Of a stretch of 53,500 nt of DNA, positions 1-16,996 are shown piece by piece (position 1 is the stretch's first letter; the number at the start of each line of letters is the position of its first letter). The DNA comes from Chrysomallon squamiferum. Lineage: Eukaryota > Mollusca > Gastropoda > Neomphalida > Peltospiridae. The position numbers and the translations under genes are program-made. The notes under the pieces are model-generated. The model searched no databases. It had not been told where the DNA came from and saw only the letters and a program-made list of their open reading frames with translations. The stretch is from the NCBI GenBank assembly GCA_012295275.1, contig CM022670.1, positions 15,363,198 through 15,416,697 of the forward strand. Reading direction: 5' to 3'.

Positions 1-5260
<5,260 letters not shown>

Positions 5261-6113
5261 CGACTGTAGAAACCAAAACATAATAATGAGTGCAAGCTGA
5301 CAAATATGCAAACAGTTTTGTACAAGTTTTATTAACAGTCTTGATGTATGCGTAATAACACATGTAAATTATAATACACTCTACGAGGCTGAAACCGGCG
5401 TCTTGATGTAATTATAGTCATAATTATATGTAAATTATGCCCTAAAATACCATAACACTTCTTTCTCTATTTAAACTAATATATATATATTTTTTTTCTT
5501 TAGATTTTATACTGGAAAATGTATGGAATGTTGTGTAATTTCAGTGTGAGAAAAGTCTATAAAGTTATTAATAGATAACGGCATAATTTTATTTAATTAA
5601 AAGAAGAAGAAAAAAAGAGAGATAGAGAGAGAGAGAAGAAGAGGTGGACAGTAAGAAATGTTTCAAGCTTCTTTGAAGATAAAGCCTCTCGTCATATTGA
5701 AAGTGAATAATGTACAAATGCAAATCATCATTGTCCAGAGAATGTAATGAGTTGTCCCAGATAAACTGGATTTTTCAGAATAGAACAGCAACATTCAACC
5801 AAAGTTTCTAAACTATTACTGCATTAAATTACAAAATTATACAAAACAAAATCGAGTTTGAAGAAATATATGAGAAATATTGCTATTTTGTACATCCGGT
5901 TCTGAATACTTATACTGAATATATTTCTATTATTTTTCTCAATAATTAGTCAGATTTTGCACCATCATCATTAATATTTTGTTATAATAATCATCATAAA
6001 TTACTGTTGTTGTTGTTGCTGTTGTTGTTGTTGTTATCATAACCAACATATATTCTTATTACTGTTATTGTTGTTATTATTATTACCATTATTTATATTA
6101 TGATTATTATTAC

Positions 6114-6147
<34 letters not shown>

Positions 6148-6616
6148 TATTATTATTATTATTATTATTATTTCCATTAAATCAGTGAAGACAGAGATAT
6201 TACAAATGGATATTAATACGTCGTAGTTTTTTGTTTCTTCTAAACATTAATGTTCAAGATTTCTTCTTGTTTACTCATTGTTTACTTTAAAACAGACAAT
6301 CAACAGGTAAACATTCCGCCGCCATCTTGGTTTACATTACGTGACATGCTTTATTTATTTTTACAGAACCTTCTCATCATCTTAGGCAAACGTAAAGTAA
6401 TTAATTGTTTTATTTATTTTTTATTATTACCTTTCATGGCTATAACAGATTTGAATGATTCAGTATTTGCATTATTACCTATTAAATTTTTGCATGTGTG
6501 GTGTTAAGTTTTGAAAATGTTTATATCGTCATCATCATTATCATCATTATAATCATTATTATTAGTAGTAGTAGTATTACTATTATTATTTTTATTATTA
6601 TTACTGCTACTACAAA

Positions 6617-6652
<36 letters not shown>

Positions 6653-7240
6653 AAATACTACTACTACTACTGCTACTACTACTACTACTGTTGTTGCTGT
6701 TATTATTGTTGTTATTATTATTTTACGTAATAATGTAATTAAAGAGGAAACATGCGGCTACAATTTTTTTTTTCTTTTTTTTCTTCTTCTTATTATTATT
6801 AGCAGACGTCTATATATTCTTTCTTTCTCACAGACTGGAAATATATGTATCATGGTTTTTGATAAATAAATCTTCGCAAACTAGTTGGAACGGTATATAG
6901 CCGCCAAAGCTGTACGAGAAATCTACCCAGTGAGATATAATAGCCCTGTTAGAAAAATCATCAAAACAAACAAATGTTATTTTACTCAACTACAAAGACA
7001 AGCCATTGGGTGTCGTGTGATTCGCATTTGCCTAAGATCTCTATCTTCATTTTAATCTTCCGAAAATCAAAGCACATGTCTCTCCTTAGATACCAAACGA
7101 AGCCGAAACGGGATCAAGGAGAACCACGACACAGATTCTGAAACTTGATTTGGCCTCGTTGTTTGCACGCAGGGGTATTGAGAGCTAAGGCAGATTTGCA
7201 TTGATGTTAATCTTGTTCGTTTGACTGGTACTAAGAGAAC
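5261..7240. other. Intergenic DNA, AT-rich with microsatellites
   Basis: I see no gene here. The stretch holds (TTG/ATT)n arrays at about 6004-6170, a compound ATT/TAC/TTG array at about 6521-6722, and a CGCCGCCATCTTGG motif (about 6317-6330) that matches the YY1 consensus in reverse complement. The last 350 bases are less repetitive and probably include the promoter and 5' UTR of the chitin-binding gene. Confidence 0.7.
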
Positions 7241-7454
7241 ATGATTCCTCTCAGGTTTGTTGTGTTCGTTATCATCTACAAAATCTACCTCTTCTCAGCA
7301 TTTCACACAGGTAAGACCACTTGATAATCAGTAAACATTTTCAATCAAACATATTCATTTTTATATATTAGGGATTCTTTTACTTTTTGTTTTTATTTAA
7401 TTTTATTTTATTTTATTTTATTTTTTTTATTTTATTTTTTTTTTTTATTTTTTA

Positions 7455-7499
<45 letters not shown>

Positions 7500-7561
7500 A
7501 ATTAAAATAATTTAATTTAAAATTTAAAATGAAAATAAGAATATAAAAGTTATTTAAACAC

Positions 7562-7603
<42 letters not shown>

Positions 7604-7985
7604 GGTGTCCGTAAATTTGCTACACAATTCAGCTGAAAACAATTCTTTTAAATTGGTACATTCGTTCCAAACTGTAGTAAATAAAACTGATTGCTTATAT
7701 TGTTACAATATTTTCTGATGCAATACAGTTATTTTCAGAAAATGTTTTTAAAATTGTTTTCAGAAAATAAATATTGCTCCGGCAGCATTACACAGCAGTA
7801 ACTGTTACTGTTTATTATTCGTACCTCGTACTACTAGTACCTCCACGACTACTACTATTACGTTTTCTTCAACTACGATTATTACTTCAACTACTACCAC
7901 TACTACTATTATTTCTACTTCTTCCACCACTGCTACTACTACTAGTAGTACTAAATATTATTACTTACTGCTGCTACAATGCTAT

Positions 7986-8019
<34 letters not shown>

Positions 8020-8101
8020 GAAGATTCCAGTGAAACCTCTTGGCCATGGAGTTATGAAGAACCATCTGAACTACCTAAAGGTAAAGTATGAATTTTGAGA
8101 G

Positions 8102-8183
<82 letters not shown>

Positions 8184-8611
8184 GGCTTAACTGTGGTATT
8201 GTATGTATGGTTTGATAAATGTAGGTATGTGTGCGTGTTTGTGTTTGCATGCGAAGGTATGTATTATGTGCATCTGCGGCTGATTATGTATTTATGTAGA
8301 AGGGTTTTGCACAGAATACATTTCGTCTTTTCTGAAAAATTGTAAATGTTACTAAAGAATAATAAGATAAAATAAAAACACAACGAACTCCAAACAAACA
8401 CTTTTATTTTGCAGACCCGTGTATCTCAAGCTGCGAAGGCCTGGAAAGCGGAGACTACCAGTCGTGTCTGGGTTGTGACGTATTTGCCACGTGTGTACAT
8501 GGGCTTCTTTATGACAACAGGTCATGTCAGGAGACACCGTGGGGCCTTCTTTGGGATGACAACACTAAACGCTGTCAAAACTACAGTGATACGTGCCCCT
8601 TTATACAGTAG
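7241..8611 (+). CDS. Small secreted chitin-binding protein (CBM14 / peritrophin-A)
   Basis: Three exons, 7241-7310, 8024-8080 and 8415-8611 (TAG), with donors GTAAGA and GTAAAG and acceptors GAAG and GCAG. Both introns are phase 1, and the model gives 107 residues. Exon 1 is a signal peptide starting MIPLRFVVFV. Exon 2 is a short acidic linker (SSETSWPWSYEE). Exon 3 carries eight cysteines. Counting from the second, the spacing C-x13-C-x5-C-x10-C-x15-C-x6-C, with GDYQSC and GLLWDDNTKRC, is the chitin-binding type-2 pattern. The two additional cysteines could make a fourth disulfide. The protein probably binds chitin in a secreted layer (shell matrix, gut lining or mucus). No catalytic domain is present, and one CBM14 alone is typical for short peritrophin-like proteins. 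The signal-peptide exon is the piece found only by splice logic, so its confidence is slightly lower. Confidence 0.8.
7380..7600. repeat. T-rich (TTTTA)n, (ATT)n and (TA)n arrays in intron 1
   Basis: TTTTA and ATT repeats fill about 7390-7497 and a TA run fills about 7565-7600. The TA run directly abuts the transposon-like end at 7601. Confidence 0.9.
7601..7627 (+). mobile_element. Solo Tc1/mariner-like terminal end
   Basis: CAGGGTGTCCGTAAATTTG directly follows a TA dinucleotide run. CAGGGTGTCC(N)(N)AAA at a TA target is a common end of mariner/IS630-class elements in invertebrates. I found no matching inverted end or transposase frame nearby, so at most this is a truncated copy. Confidence 0.3.
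8109..8182. repeat. (GA)n microsatellite near exon-2 donor
   Basis: A GA array of about 70 bases starts some 28 bases after the donor at 8081, inside the second intron of the chitin-binding gene. Confidence 0.95.
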
Positions 8612-8756
8612 TGTTAGAGAAATTCTGTGTTATGTTTCACACGACTTATAAATAAGTGGTTTTTTTTTTTTTTCAAGGTTTGGTTTATTTTGTCATAATC
8701 TGAGTTTGGCTTGTGTATATTTTAATCTTCATGTTCATGTAAGAAATGACAGAAGA

Positions 8757-8762
8757 AATAAA
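8757..8762 (+). promoter_or_regulatory. Polyadenylation signal AATAAA
   Basis: A canonical AATAAA lies 146 bases after the stop codon of the chitin-binding gene and is the first one downstream. Confidence 0.55.
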
Positions 8763-8993
8763 TGATTTAAAGGTTTTGGTTAGATTGTGCGAAATATTTT
8801 AATTTAAAAAATCCAGAATTTAAGACCGTTATTATGCTATATCTGAATATTTATTCGAAATACATAAGTTTTATTCGAAATACATTTCTTTTCTTATAGT
8901 AAATTCCTTAGGATCATTTATGGTTATACAACAAAAAACAAACAAAAGAATAATAATTATAATAATAATATTATTTAATTAAAAGTAGTAGTA

Positions 8994-9052
<59 letters not shown>

Positions 9053-10362
9053 AATAAATAAATAAATAAAAATAACTAAATAAATCCGGATTTGCGTGTA
9101 ACGCGCTGTCTAGGGCTACACGAATTCTCTCCCTTTAGCTGTTAAAATCTGCATGTATAAAAACATGCAGATTTGTTTGTGTTACCTGTTTGTGCAGCCA
9201 GCTTTTCATGCCCTTATGATGTGCATAGAGAAGGACCTTGTTGTTAACTGCTCTGAAACTTTATGTTAATTGCTAGAAAATCATGTGAGAATACCCCAAT
9301 ATTCGTTATGTTAAAGTAACGATATAATTTGTAAAATCTTGACCAGAAATAATCATTTAATAATAACACTGTGGAAACTAATTCATTAATATTTATCTAT
9401 TTTATATTTCATGTACTTGTAAGTAATGAAACTATTTCATGTTACGTTTGAAAGTAATGAAAATATGTCATACATTGTAAGTTACGAGTAGATTTTTAAT
9501 TTTAGTGTTCTTTTAATTTTCTCACTTATTTACTATTACTCAAATTTGTTTAAATATTTTTTTTTTTTTTTTTTTTTTTTTTCTCGCAGTGTCTTGACAG
9601 TTATTTTTTATTTATTTTTCATTTTTGAAATTTTTTTTTTTTTTTTTTTTTTTAGAATTATTATTTATTTATATTTTCATTTATTTCCACATGGAAAAAA
9701 AAAAAAAACAGCCCTAATTTATCATTTATCGTAAGGTTTGATAACTTCGTTATTCCCGAAGGGTGAGTTAGTTAACGTGGACAGACCTGTAAGTGGTCGC
9801 CCTGTGTCCTGTCTCTGGGTTTCAATCTGCAAACTCAATTTCCTCGCCTGTGCTGTTGGCTGACCAGACGAGCGCGTTGAAGAACTCAGCCGTTTATTTT
9901 TATTTTATATTTAATCAAACAGTTTGTCTCATTTCAAATATTAGCTCTTCGATATAATCTGGTTTCATTTCGTCTCCTTTCTAGCACGGGACACTCGGCC
10001 CCGCGATTCCAGATGACCCTGCAGAGCGCAGGAAAGAACTGCCAGATATTTCAGTACGCTGGAATAACCAAATATTTACTGTGATGATTTTGTCGTTAAG
10101 AAAAAAATATTAAGAAATCAGATATTCTGTTCGACCCCACAATTTCTGCTTAACAACTTCTCTTTTATCATTTGGTGTCATTGTTTTCTCCCTCATGTTC
10201 TTTTAATTGACTTTCCAGATTTACAAAACGACTCGTCAGACTAATCTTTTTTTTAATTTTAATTTGTTTTGTTTTTTTTTTTTTTTTTTTTTTAAATATC
10301 CAAACCATTGATGTGGCTCCATTCTGAACTGAGATACAATCTATAAAGTTTGTTTAGATTGT

Positions 10363-10424
<62 letters not shown>

Positions 10425-10956
10425 TTTTGTACATCGTGTCAAATTAACGTGAATGTCAAGCAACTTGAAATAAAATTCATCGCGCACGCGCTGTTTCACA
10501 TCCAAACACGTTGCACAAAATGACTGCATTAAATATCTTTTACATTTTTGATGTGCGCCATCATCTCTCTATCAAAAAATAATCCGCTGATCCTCGTAAT
10601 ATTAAATTTAAAACATGGCGTTAAAAGTACGTTTTTCGAATCACCGGAACACATTTAGCAATCGATAGCCGTTTTTCACAGAACTAACGCTCATTAGGAA
10701 GTTTTTGCCTGTAGCTGCGTACTCAATAAGCTTCAAAGTAGAAGAATAGATGTTGTCATGTTAAAGATTCGTCTAGGTTCATCGTTACCAGCGTTACGAA
10801 GAAAAGCGTTGCTGTTTACGTTACCTTATCTGTACATCTCCAGTTGTATTCAGTGTTTTAACAAACAGTTTTCAGTAATGAATAATAAAAATATCTTTTA
10901 TAATAATAATAATAATAATAACAATTATTATTATTATTATTATTAACAACAAAAAA

Positions 10957-11016
<60 letters not shown>

Positions 11017-11452
11017 GTTTGTCGTTGTTAGTCTTGTCATCATAATGATCATCATATTTAGTAGGAGTCGTAGCACTAATAATAGTAGTAGTAATAGAAG
11101 TAGCAGTAGTAATACGATCATTGTTATGATGAACATCATCAGTGATTAGGTGTGAAGAAAACGCCTGTTATTTTCATCATGAAAAGTAGAGTATATGAGT
11201 TTGAGTCTGTGTACGACTGAGGTAATAATACATCTAACACACAACCTGCTGTCCACCATTTCCAGACAGACTCAGAATTAACCGAAGTCGTCAGCTAGCT
11301 CTGTAATTAAATATACACATGACAATAAACAGATGTGAATTCATTTTAAATTCCATCGACGCGAAAATTCGAAGACTTGAGTTTACTACACATATTATGT
11401 TATTGTCTGTTCTCTATTTTCGGAAATGTTAAAAGAACAAATGTGGTGACAT

Positions 11453-11496
<44 letters not shown>

Positions 11497-12058
11497 TAAT
11501 ATGTTGCAGTACACAGTCCTTAAAGAGCAGCATCCTTGCTTTAATAGCAAGTTTATATTTTAATTTTATAATAACAAAAAAAAAAATACGTCAGTATAAA
11601 ATGCTTACGCTAATGATAATGAAAATCGTGATTCTATATATAAAATACAATTTATCTTGTTATGTTTTTATAAGTAAATCCTTTCATACCATAAAGAATA
11701 AAGAAATGAAATTAGGTGTGAAAAGTAATTATCCGCGCAGACAGAAACTTCGACACATTATTTTGAAAATAACAAGAACCATTTTACGAATGACAGGCCT
11801 CGAAGCTTTAAGTGCGTTTGCCGGTCGGCATTCATTTATTAGCATTGATGCACAACGTTATGGATGTCCGCGGGGTTCGACAACAAATAGAATTATTCAG
11901 AACATTCAGACCAGCCCGAGGAAGTAGCGCATATTCACAGAAAAGTCGAAAATGACTAATTTAAAATATTTATTATTTATAATTACTTCTAGAAACAATA
12001 GACAAAAATCATAATTTTAGTTGCAATAAAAATGTAATTATTTATTCATTATGCAGTA

Positions 12059-12097
<39 letters not shown>

Positions 12098-12334
12098 CAT
12101 TTTTTTTTTTTTTTTTTTTTAAGACTTCGACCATAATAAAAGAGAAGAAACCATTAGAGTGGTAATTAAAACGAAGCAAATAAAATGAATTTTTAAATGA
12201 ATCTTAAACTTAATTCTTTCTTTTTTAGCCACTTATCGTATTTTTGAAATCAGAAAATCTTCGCAAAGACCTTTAGACGATTTTCTCCGACAATTATTTC
12301 CAGAAAACCCCAGCTATGATGTCTAGATCCTTTT
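8763..12334. other. Intergenic DNA, repeats and no supported gene
   Basis: Holds (ATA)n/(AATA)n at about 8986-9070, poly-T runs at about 9556-9582 and 9631-9653, (ATT)n at 10366-10422, ATA/TTA arrays at 10901-11016, (TA)n at 11456-11488, and poly-T at 12060-12120. Unique stretches at 9730-9900 and 10430-10860 show no open frame or splice pattern I trust. Confidence 0.7.
9145..9174. repeat. Perfect 12-bp inverted repeat
   Basis: AAATCTGCATGT and ACATGCAGATTT are separated by the six bases ATAAAA. This is a perfect hairpin-capable palindrome in otherwise unremarkable intergenic DNA. Confidence 0.9.
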
Positions 12335-13214
12335 TTATTTATGTCCTACTTCACTGCCAGGCCGCTGTCCCATTTTCCAGACAGCAGCTTTGATCTGAGC
12401 TAGTTTGTTAGCAAACGTCTTTGTCACATAGATCCACCAGTTTTCATTTTCATCAGTTTCACTGATCATTTCACTCATCGTGTCTTCTGCTTTGTCAAGC
12501 ACTTTCTGTATGTTGGTCACAGTGATTTCAGCATCGCGTCTCAGTTTCATCAATAACTTTCTGAGATTTTCTCTTCCGTCTCGAACTTTTTGTCTCAGCT
12601 TTTCTGGAGCTGGTGAAATTGATGCAGCTGATAAACAAATAATGTTATAGGGTAAATTTAAAATTTGATTGTGCTTTTCGTAATTGTTTGAACATTTACT
12701 CTTTCCGTTTCGTAAAGACAAGAATTACTTGAACGCATAACAAATAAATATATATGCCTGTATGTGAAAGTGTATGTTTGTGTGCATAGTTCGTTTGAAT
12801 GTGTGTACTTGTATATTTATCAGTAAATTATCTTAATTTAAGATCATTTTAGTTATTAATGAATATAAGATAAAAACAAAATCCTCTTTCCTTACTATTT
12901 GGTTCTGCAGTCAATGCTTCTTCGCTTACATCATCGACAGGACGTTCCCAGGTAGAGTTTTCTGATGTTGGATCAGACATTTCTGATGTCGGAGATGAAG
13001 TTTCCTCTGTTAACACGACGTCTGTATTTAAGGACTGGAAAGGAGAATTGTCGGTGTCTGCATTGACTATACTACCATCTTTTTTCTTCTGAAGCGCCTC
13101 TAGTTCCTTTGCCAAATTCAGTGCAAATCGTAGTTCTTTTTCATCAATCTTCATCTTGTTTGGTGTTCCAGAGGCAAGTGCAAGAAAGAAGAACAGAGAG
13201 AAACACAGCTTCAT
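12335..13214 (-). CDS. Secreted acidic/helical protein, family not recognised
   Basis: Two exons: 13214-12896 (donor GTAAGG) and 12627-12335 (acceptor TATCAG; stop TAA). The intron is phase 1 and the product is 203 residues. Residues 1-16 form a signal peptide (MKLCFSLFFFLALASG). Residues 20-47 are a charged helix-like segment. Residues 48-106 are an acidic Ser/Thr/Glu linker containing a repeated PTSE motif and one NST sequon. Exon 2 (107-203) is mostly amphipathic helix with alternating basic and hydrophobic residues (LRKLLMKLRRD) and a NWWIYV motif near 169. There is only one cysteine, in the signal peptide, so disulfides are not expected. I recognise no family; a lineage-restricted secreted protein, perhaps lipid- or membrane-interacting, is an inference from the helices only. 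AATAAA on the minus strand overlaps the stop codon (12334-12339). Confidence 0.75.
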
Positions 13215-13260
13215 CTTTGCCTGTTTTGAGTTTTCTGAATGAAGCTGGGAATACGTCTCT

Positions 13261-13267
13261 TAATATA
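13261..13267 (-). promoter_or_regulatory. Candidate TATA box of the secreted-protein gene
   Basis: TATATTA on the minus strand lies about 47 bases upstream of the start codon, which would leave a short 5' UTR with transcription starting near 13240. AT richness makes chance matches common. Confidence 0.35.
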
Positions 13268-15332
13268 GTAGCAGCATCGTTTCAATCATGACTGTAAAAT
13301 TCTAATTGCAGGCTAAGATTTCAGTGAGGTAATAAATTTACGTAAGTGCGGCTAGATCACAGTTTAATCTGCTACGTTTTGACGTTGTTGTTGTTGTCTC
13401 TCTTTTTTTCTTTTTTTTTTACAGCCAGTAATGATGGTGCCTATTTTATGAATACCTACAGTTCGACAATATCTCTATAAGCTGTGTTTATGCGTGAAGT
13501 TAAAACTTCGTATCTAATCAATAATATCTGCATTAACTTTTACGCTAGATGAATTTGCAAATTTGTATAGCATATTTCTACTCGAACGTAACTATTATTT
13601 AAATAAAAGATATAGAATAATAATAATAATAATAGTCCGAAGGTAATATACATGTATAAAATGTAAGTTTCGAAGATATGAAGATAACTCAGTTAACAAG
13701 ACTGTGGTTATTAGAATACAAATCATATAGCATTTAACATTCTAAATGCCCGATTAAATTTGAAGGTGAATTATTATGTTTCATTTACCATAGAAATTAA
13801 TCAATACAGATTTTTAATAATGAATTCTTCAGCTACATTGTAGTTTATATTCTGCAGAATATTTTAAACTGGATCTGCTGTTAAATAAATAAATAGATTA
13901 GTTCATAGCTGAATAAAATACCTTAAACTACACATCTCTATCTGTCTGTCTGTCTGTGTATAGTTCTTATCTTATAGATTTGTAGGCGCGAGGGGTATCA
14001 CAGTTATCAACAACAACAAGAACAATTATTAGTTCAACCAACAAAACTTATGAAAGAAATATAAAACATTCACTGAATGCTATGAAAATTAATGTGAACA
14101 TTAACTTTATAATGAATGGACAAATCACCCAATCACAGGCATTTTGCGCCATACTGACAACAATACATCAATCACTTTTCTTGCCAGAAGCCGGGGAAAT
14201 AACTGTCGATTATCTATATGAATCTTCATCAGATACCTTACCTTTCGTAGCAGACACATTTAACTAAACAGAAATATGAATAATAAAGACGAAATCATCG
14301 CTTTGTTTGTCAGGCGAGAAGTAAAGTTTTCAAATGGAAGATAAGTCAGTTTCTAGCGGAGAACAGTTCAGATGGTCATTTGAACAGATTTCGCTGGAGA
14401 ACCAAATGTCCATCTGAACTGTGCTCCACCAGAGTATGTTTGGGATAGAAAGTTCCTAGAGACCAGATGCATCTCTTGATTTCTGATATCTAGCGGGTGG
14501 GCATTTGAAAAAGAATGGGATTTTTGCTCTACTCTACCCTAATATTTTTTTCATTAACATTTAGAAAAATATTCTTTTCATTATCTTTTAAAGTGTATCT
14601 TAAAAATTACACTTCTTTTCTTCCTTATGGGTCATCGATAAAATATTTAACCAGTTAATTTAATGTACATGTACGTCTTTCTTTTTTCTTCAAAATAAAC
14701 CCTGAGACTGCTTCAGTAATTATTTTCAGGTTTTTGTATGGATTCAAGATATTCCGCACCAGATATTTTATTTAAACACATTCTTAATTTCTCTTGTAAA
14801 ATCAATAAGAAGCAAACTAACGCGATTCATCCAGATAATTGAAATTTCAGAGTTTTTTTTTTTATTTTTTTTTTCTTTTTTGTTTGTTTTGGAAACTTTT
14901 GTTCATGTTTATAGGGGGATAACGTGTTTGTATTTAAGTTATAAAAGTTTTTCTTTTAAAACGAAAATAATTAAACACTTACCTATACAATAAAATACTT
15001 TAAAATAATAATTAAAAAAAAAATAGTAAATATATATATATATATAATATAACATAACGTAACGTGGTGTAATGTAGCGTAGCGTAATGTAAAGTGACGT
15101 AATGTAATGTGATGCAAAACACGTAATATAATATAAACACTGTTTTGTATACAAAAAAGATATTTAATAAATATCTATAATGCACTCAGGAGTTTCGTAA
15201 TATTCATATATACATGCTGCCTTTAGAAGAATATAAAATCAAACACACATAAATATACGACTAATCAATGTTCCTTGTGAACTCTGACTTATCTGTATGT
15301 ATTCTCAGTTTGAGTGTTATTGAAAATTTCAC
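13268..15332. other. Intergenic DNA between two minus-strand genes
   Basis: AT-rich and mostly unique, with no gene that I can support. Besides the hairpin at 14356-14429, it has a run of degenerate GTAATGTA-type repeats at about 15050-15120. The open frame at 14082-14267 has no family resemblance or splice context. Confidence 0.6.
14356..14429. repeat. 27-bp imperfect inverted repeat (hairpin)
   Basis: Left arm 14356-14382 and right arm 14403-14429 pair at 24 of 27 positions around the core ACAGTTCAGATGG, with a 20-base loop. The length, loop size and scattered mismatches resemble an animal microRNA precursor, but a foldback element remnant fits as well. Confidence 0.5.
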
Positions 15333-15338
15333 TTTATT
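15333..15338 (-). promoter_or_regulatory. Polyadenylation signal for the TMEM200-like gene
   Basis: AATAAA on the minus strand, about 180 bases past the stop codon at 15518-15520. Confidence 0.45.
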
Positions 15339-15517
15339 ATTATAAGCTGATTTCCTTACTGCAGTTCTGAAATAAAATACAGTGACGAACAGCGTAACGA
15401 AATCAAATGATATGTGCATGGAGTAAAATTAAATATCTTTTTCACAACCAGAAACTAACACTCGACAATGCTTCCGTAAGGAAAGAAACATTTAAGTTGT
15501 GTTTACGTGTGTTAAAC

Positions 15518-16996
15518 TTACTCCTTGGTGCTACACACAGAAACAGAACAAGCCAATTCACTCATCACGAGACTCTCCCCTTCGTCGCCGTCCGACTGAG
15601 ACACACAGTCAGAGATTGGCGGAGAGTCTTTGTCAAAACGAATATGATTTGATAGCAAAGGTTCTGAAGCTTCATCCGCATCACTTGGTAAAGCTTTCAA
15701 CACATCACTGTGACTGGCGTCCTCGCTTATTTTACATACAGTAAAACGACGTGATGACTGTTTTGGGTTGTTAGCTTGCATATTACTCAAATCACTTGCT
15801 TCAGCAGATTGGTGTACGTGTGCCTGATGAATTATCACTGTTGCATGTTTTCCTTTTGGCACCGCTGCATCGTCACTTTCTTCCATAACTAAATGAGTAT
15901 CACTGCTCGAAGAATTATTCTCATCATTAGTAACCATCTCTAAATGAGTATCAGTAACAGAAATTTTATTCTTTTCAGATTCCCTATTGCCCAGGTCAGC
16001 AGTGGAAACGTTTTCGCGGCTGTGTCCTTGTGGTGACATTACAGAATGAAGAGAGGACTTGGACGTCACTGAAGCTAGAGTCTGTCCTCCTTCCTGATCA
16101 GGCGTGTATCCCAGGTTGTCAAAACCTGATGACATCGCTCTCGAAGAACAGTTTCCAATAGTGGAAAACATATCAACAACATTGCCACAGCTTTTAGACA
16201 GCCGTTTTGTCATGAGATAATTTTCTGTAGAACTGCATACGACGTCCAGTGTAGCTACTTCAACGTCTGCTGGTTTTATATTGGGAAGCGATGATGTTTT
16301 TATCCAGTTTTCTCTTTCTAACACTTTCAGCCTTATTGTCTGTTTAGTCGGTGTCACAACTGTTTCTTCCTCATTTTTTGTGTCCGAGCAGGGTTCCTTG
16401 TCACCAACCGCAGTAGCTTCACCTGGACTGCTTAAACATCTGGACAAAGATTCCTTTTTAAATGTTGGTGCGAGGTTTTGAATAGTCGGACGACTCGTCG
16501 GAATCTCAAGGCCACGAAAATAATTTCTCCTCATTTGTGCAATGATCATTTCATAGAGAACCTTCCTCTTCAGTTTTCGTTGTTCGTCGGTGGATATATT
16601 TACATACTTATCTACAAATTCACAATACAAAACACCGGCTACTATCATCGTAAACAATCCAAACGCCATGAAAACTGGTCCCACGAATTCCAAAACTTTC
16701 ATCGTCGTTGTGTTTAACCCTTGTGATATGGTTACGTTAGTAGTGTGATTGTGTTGATAAAATTTCGGTTCGTCGAATTCTGGATGATAGGCGACAATCG
16801 ACATGGTTGTGCCGCCCATCAGGACCAGGAATCCGATCAGACACGAAGCGCACGTCGGCAAAAGACAGGGCATTCGCAGCAGATCGCGTAGTTTAAGGTT
16901 CCTTCTTGCGGCGCGTTTCCTTCGAGAGAGTTCTCTCTTCTTCTTGTTCCTGTATGGCATGCCAACCAGCCGAACTCGAGCTGTCGGCACAAACAT
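15518..16996 (-). CDS. TMEM200-like two-pass membrane protein
   Basis: One uninterrupted coding exon of 492 residues. The N terminus is strongly basic (residues 15-41, rich in Arg/Lys). Transmembrane segment 1 is at about 45-70 and ends with SIVAYHP. A short loop carries three N-glycosylation sequons (N83, N87, N95). Segment 2 (about 104-126) follows a MKVLEFVGP motif. The remaining 360 residues are hydrophilic, Ser-rich and probably cytoplasmic. The same order (basic N terminus, a segment ending near a YWP/YHP motif, a glycosylated loop, a M-K-x-L...GP start of segment 2, then a long Ser-rich tail) is seen in vertebrate TMEM200A/B/C, whose coding region is also in one exon. Family function is poorly known. 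The identity rests on the two membrane segments only; the tail is not alignable by eye. Confidence 0.65.
   Translation of the reverse strand: MFVPTARVRLVGMPYRNKKKRELSRRKRAARRNLKLRDLLRMPCLLPTCASCLIGFLVLMGGTTMSIVAYHPEFDEPKFYQHNHTTNVTISQGLNTTTMKVLEFVGPVFMAFGLFTMIVAGVLYCEFVDKYVNISTDEQRKLKRKVLYEMIIAQMRRNYFRGLEIPTSRPTIQNLAPTFKKESLSRCLSSPGEATAVGDKEPCSDTKNEEETVVTPTKQTIRLKVLERENWIKTSSLPNIKPADVEVATLDVVCSSTENYLMTKRLSKSCGNVVDMFSTIGNCSSRAMSSGFDNLGYTPDQEGGQTLASVTSKSSLHSVMSPQGHSRENVSTADLGNRESEKNKISVTDTHLEMVTNDENNSSSSDTHLVMEESDDAAVPKGKHATVIIHQAHVHQSAEASDLSNMQANNPKQSSRRFTVCKISEDASHSDVLKALPSDADEASEPLLSNHIRFDKDSPPISDCVSQSDGDEGESLVMSELACSVSVCSTKE

Noticed and set aside
9730-9910. tRNA- or SINE-like unique block
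   Set aside because: There are isolated GGGTTTCAATC and GACGAGCGCG segments, but no cloverleaf folds and the A and B boxes do not fall in the right order on either strand.
15050-15130. Possible regulatory repeat of GTAATGTA-type units
   Set aside because: It grades into the neighbouring TA run and is best explained as a decayed microsatellite.
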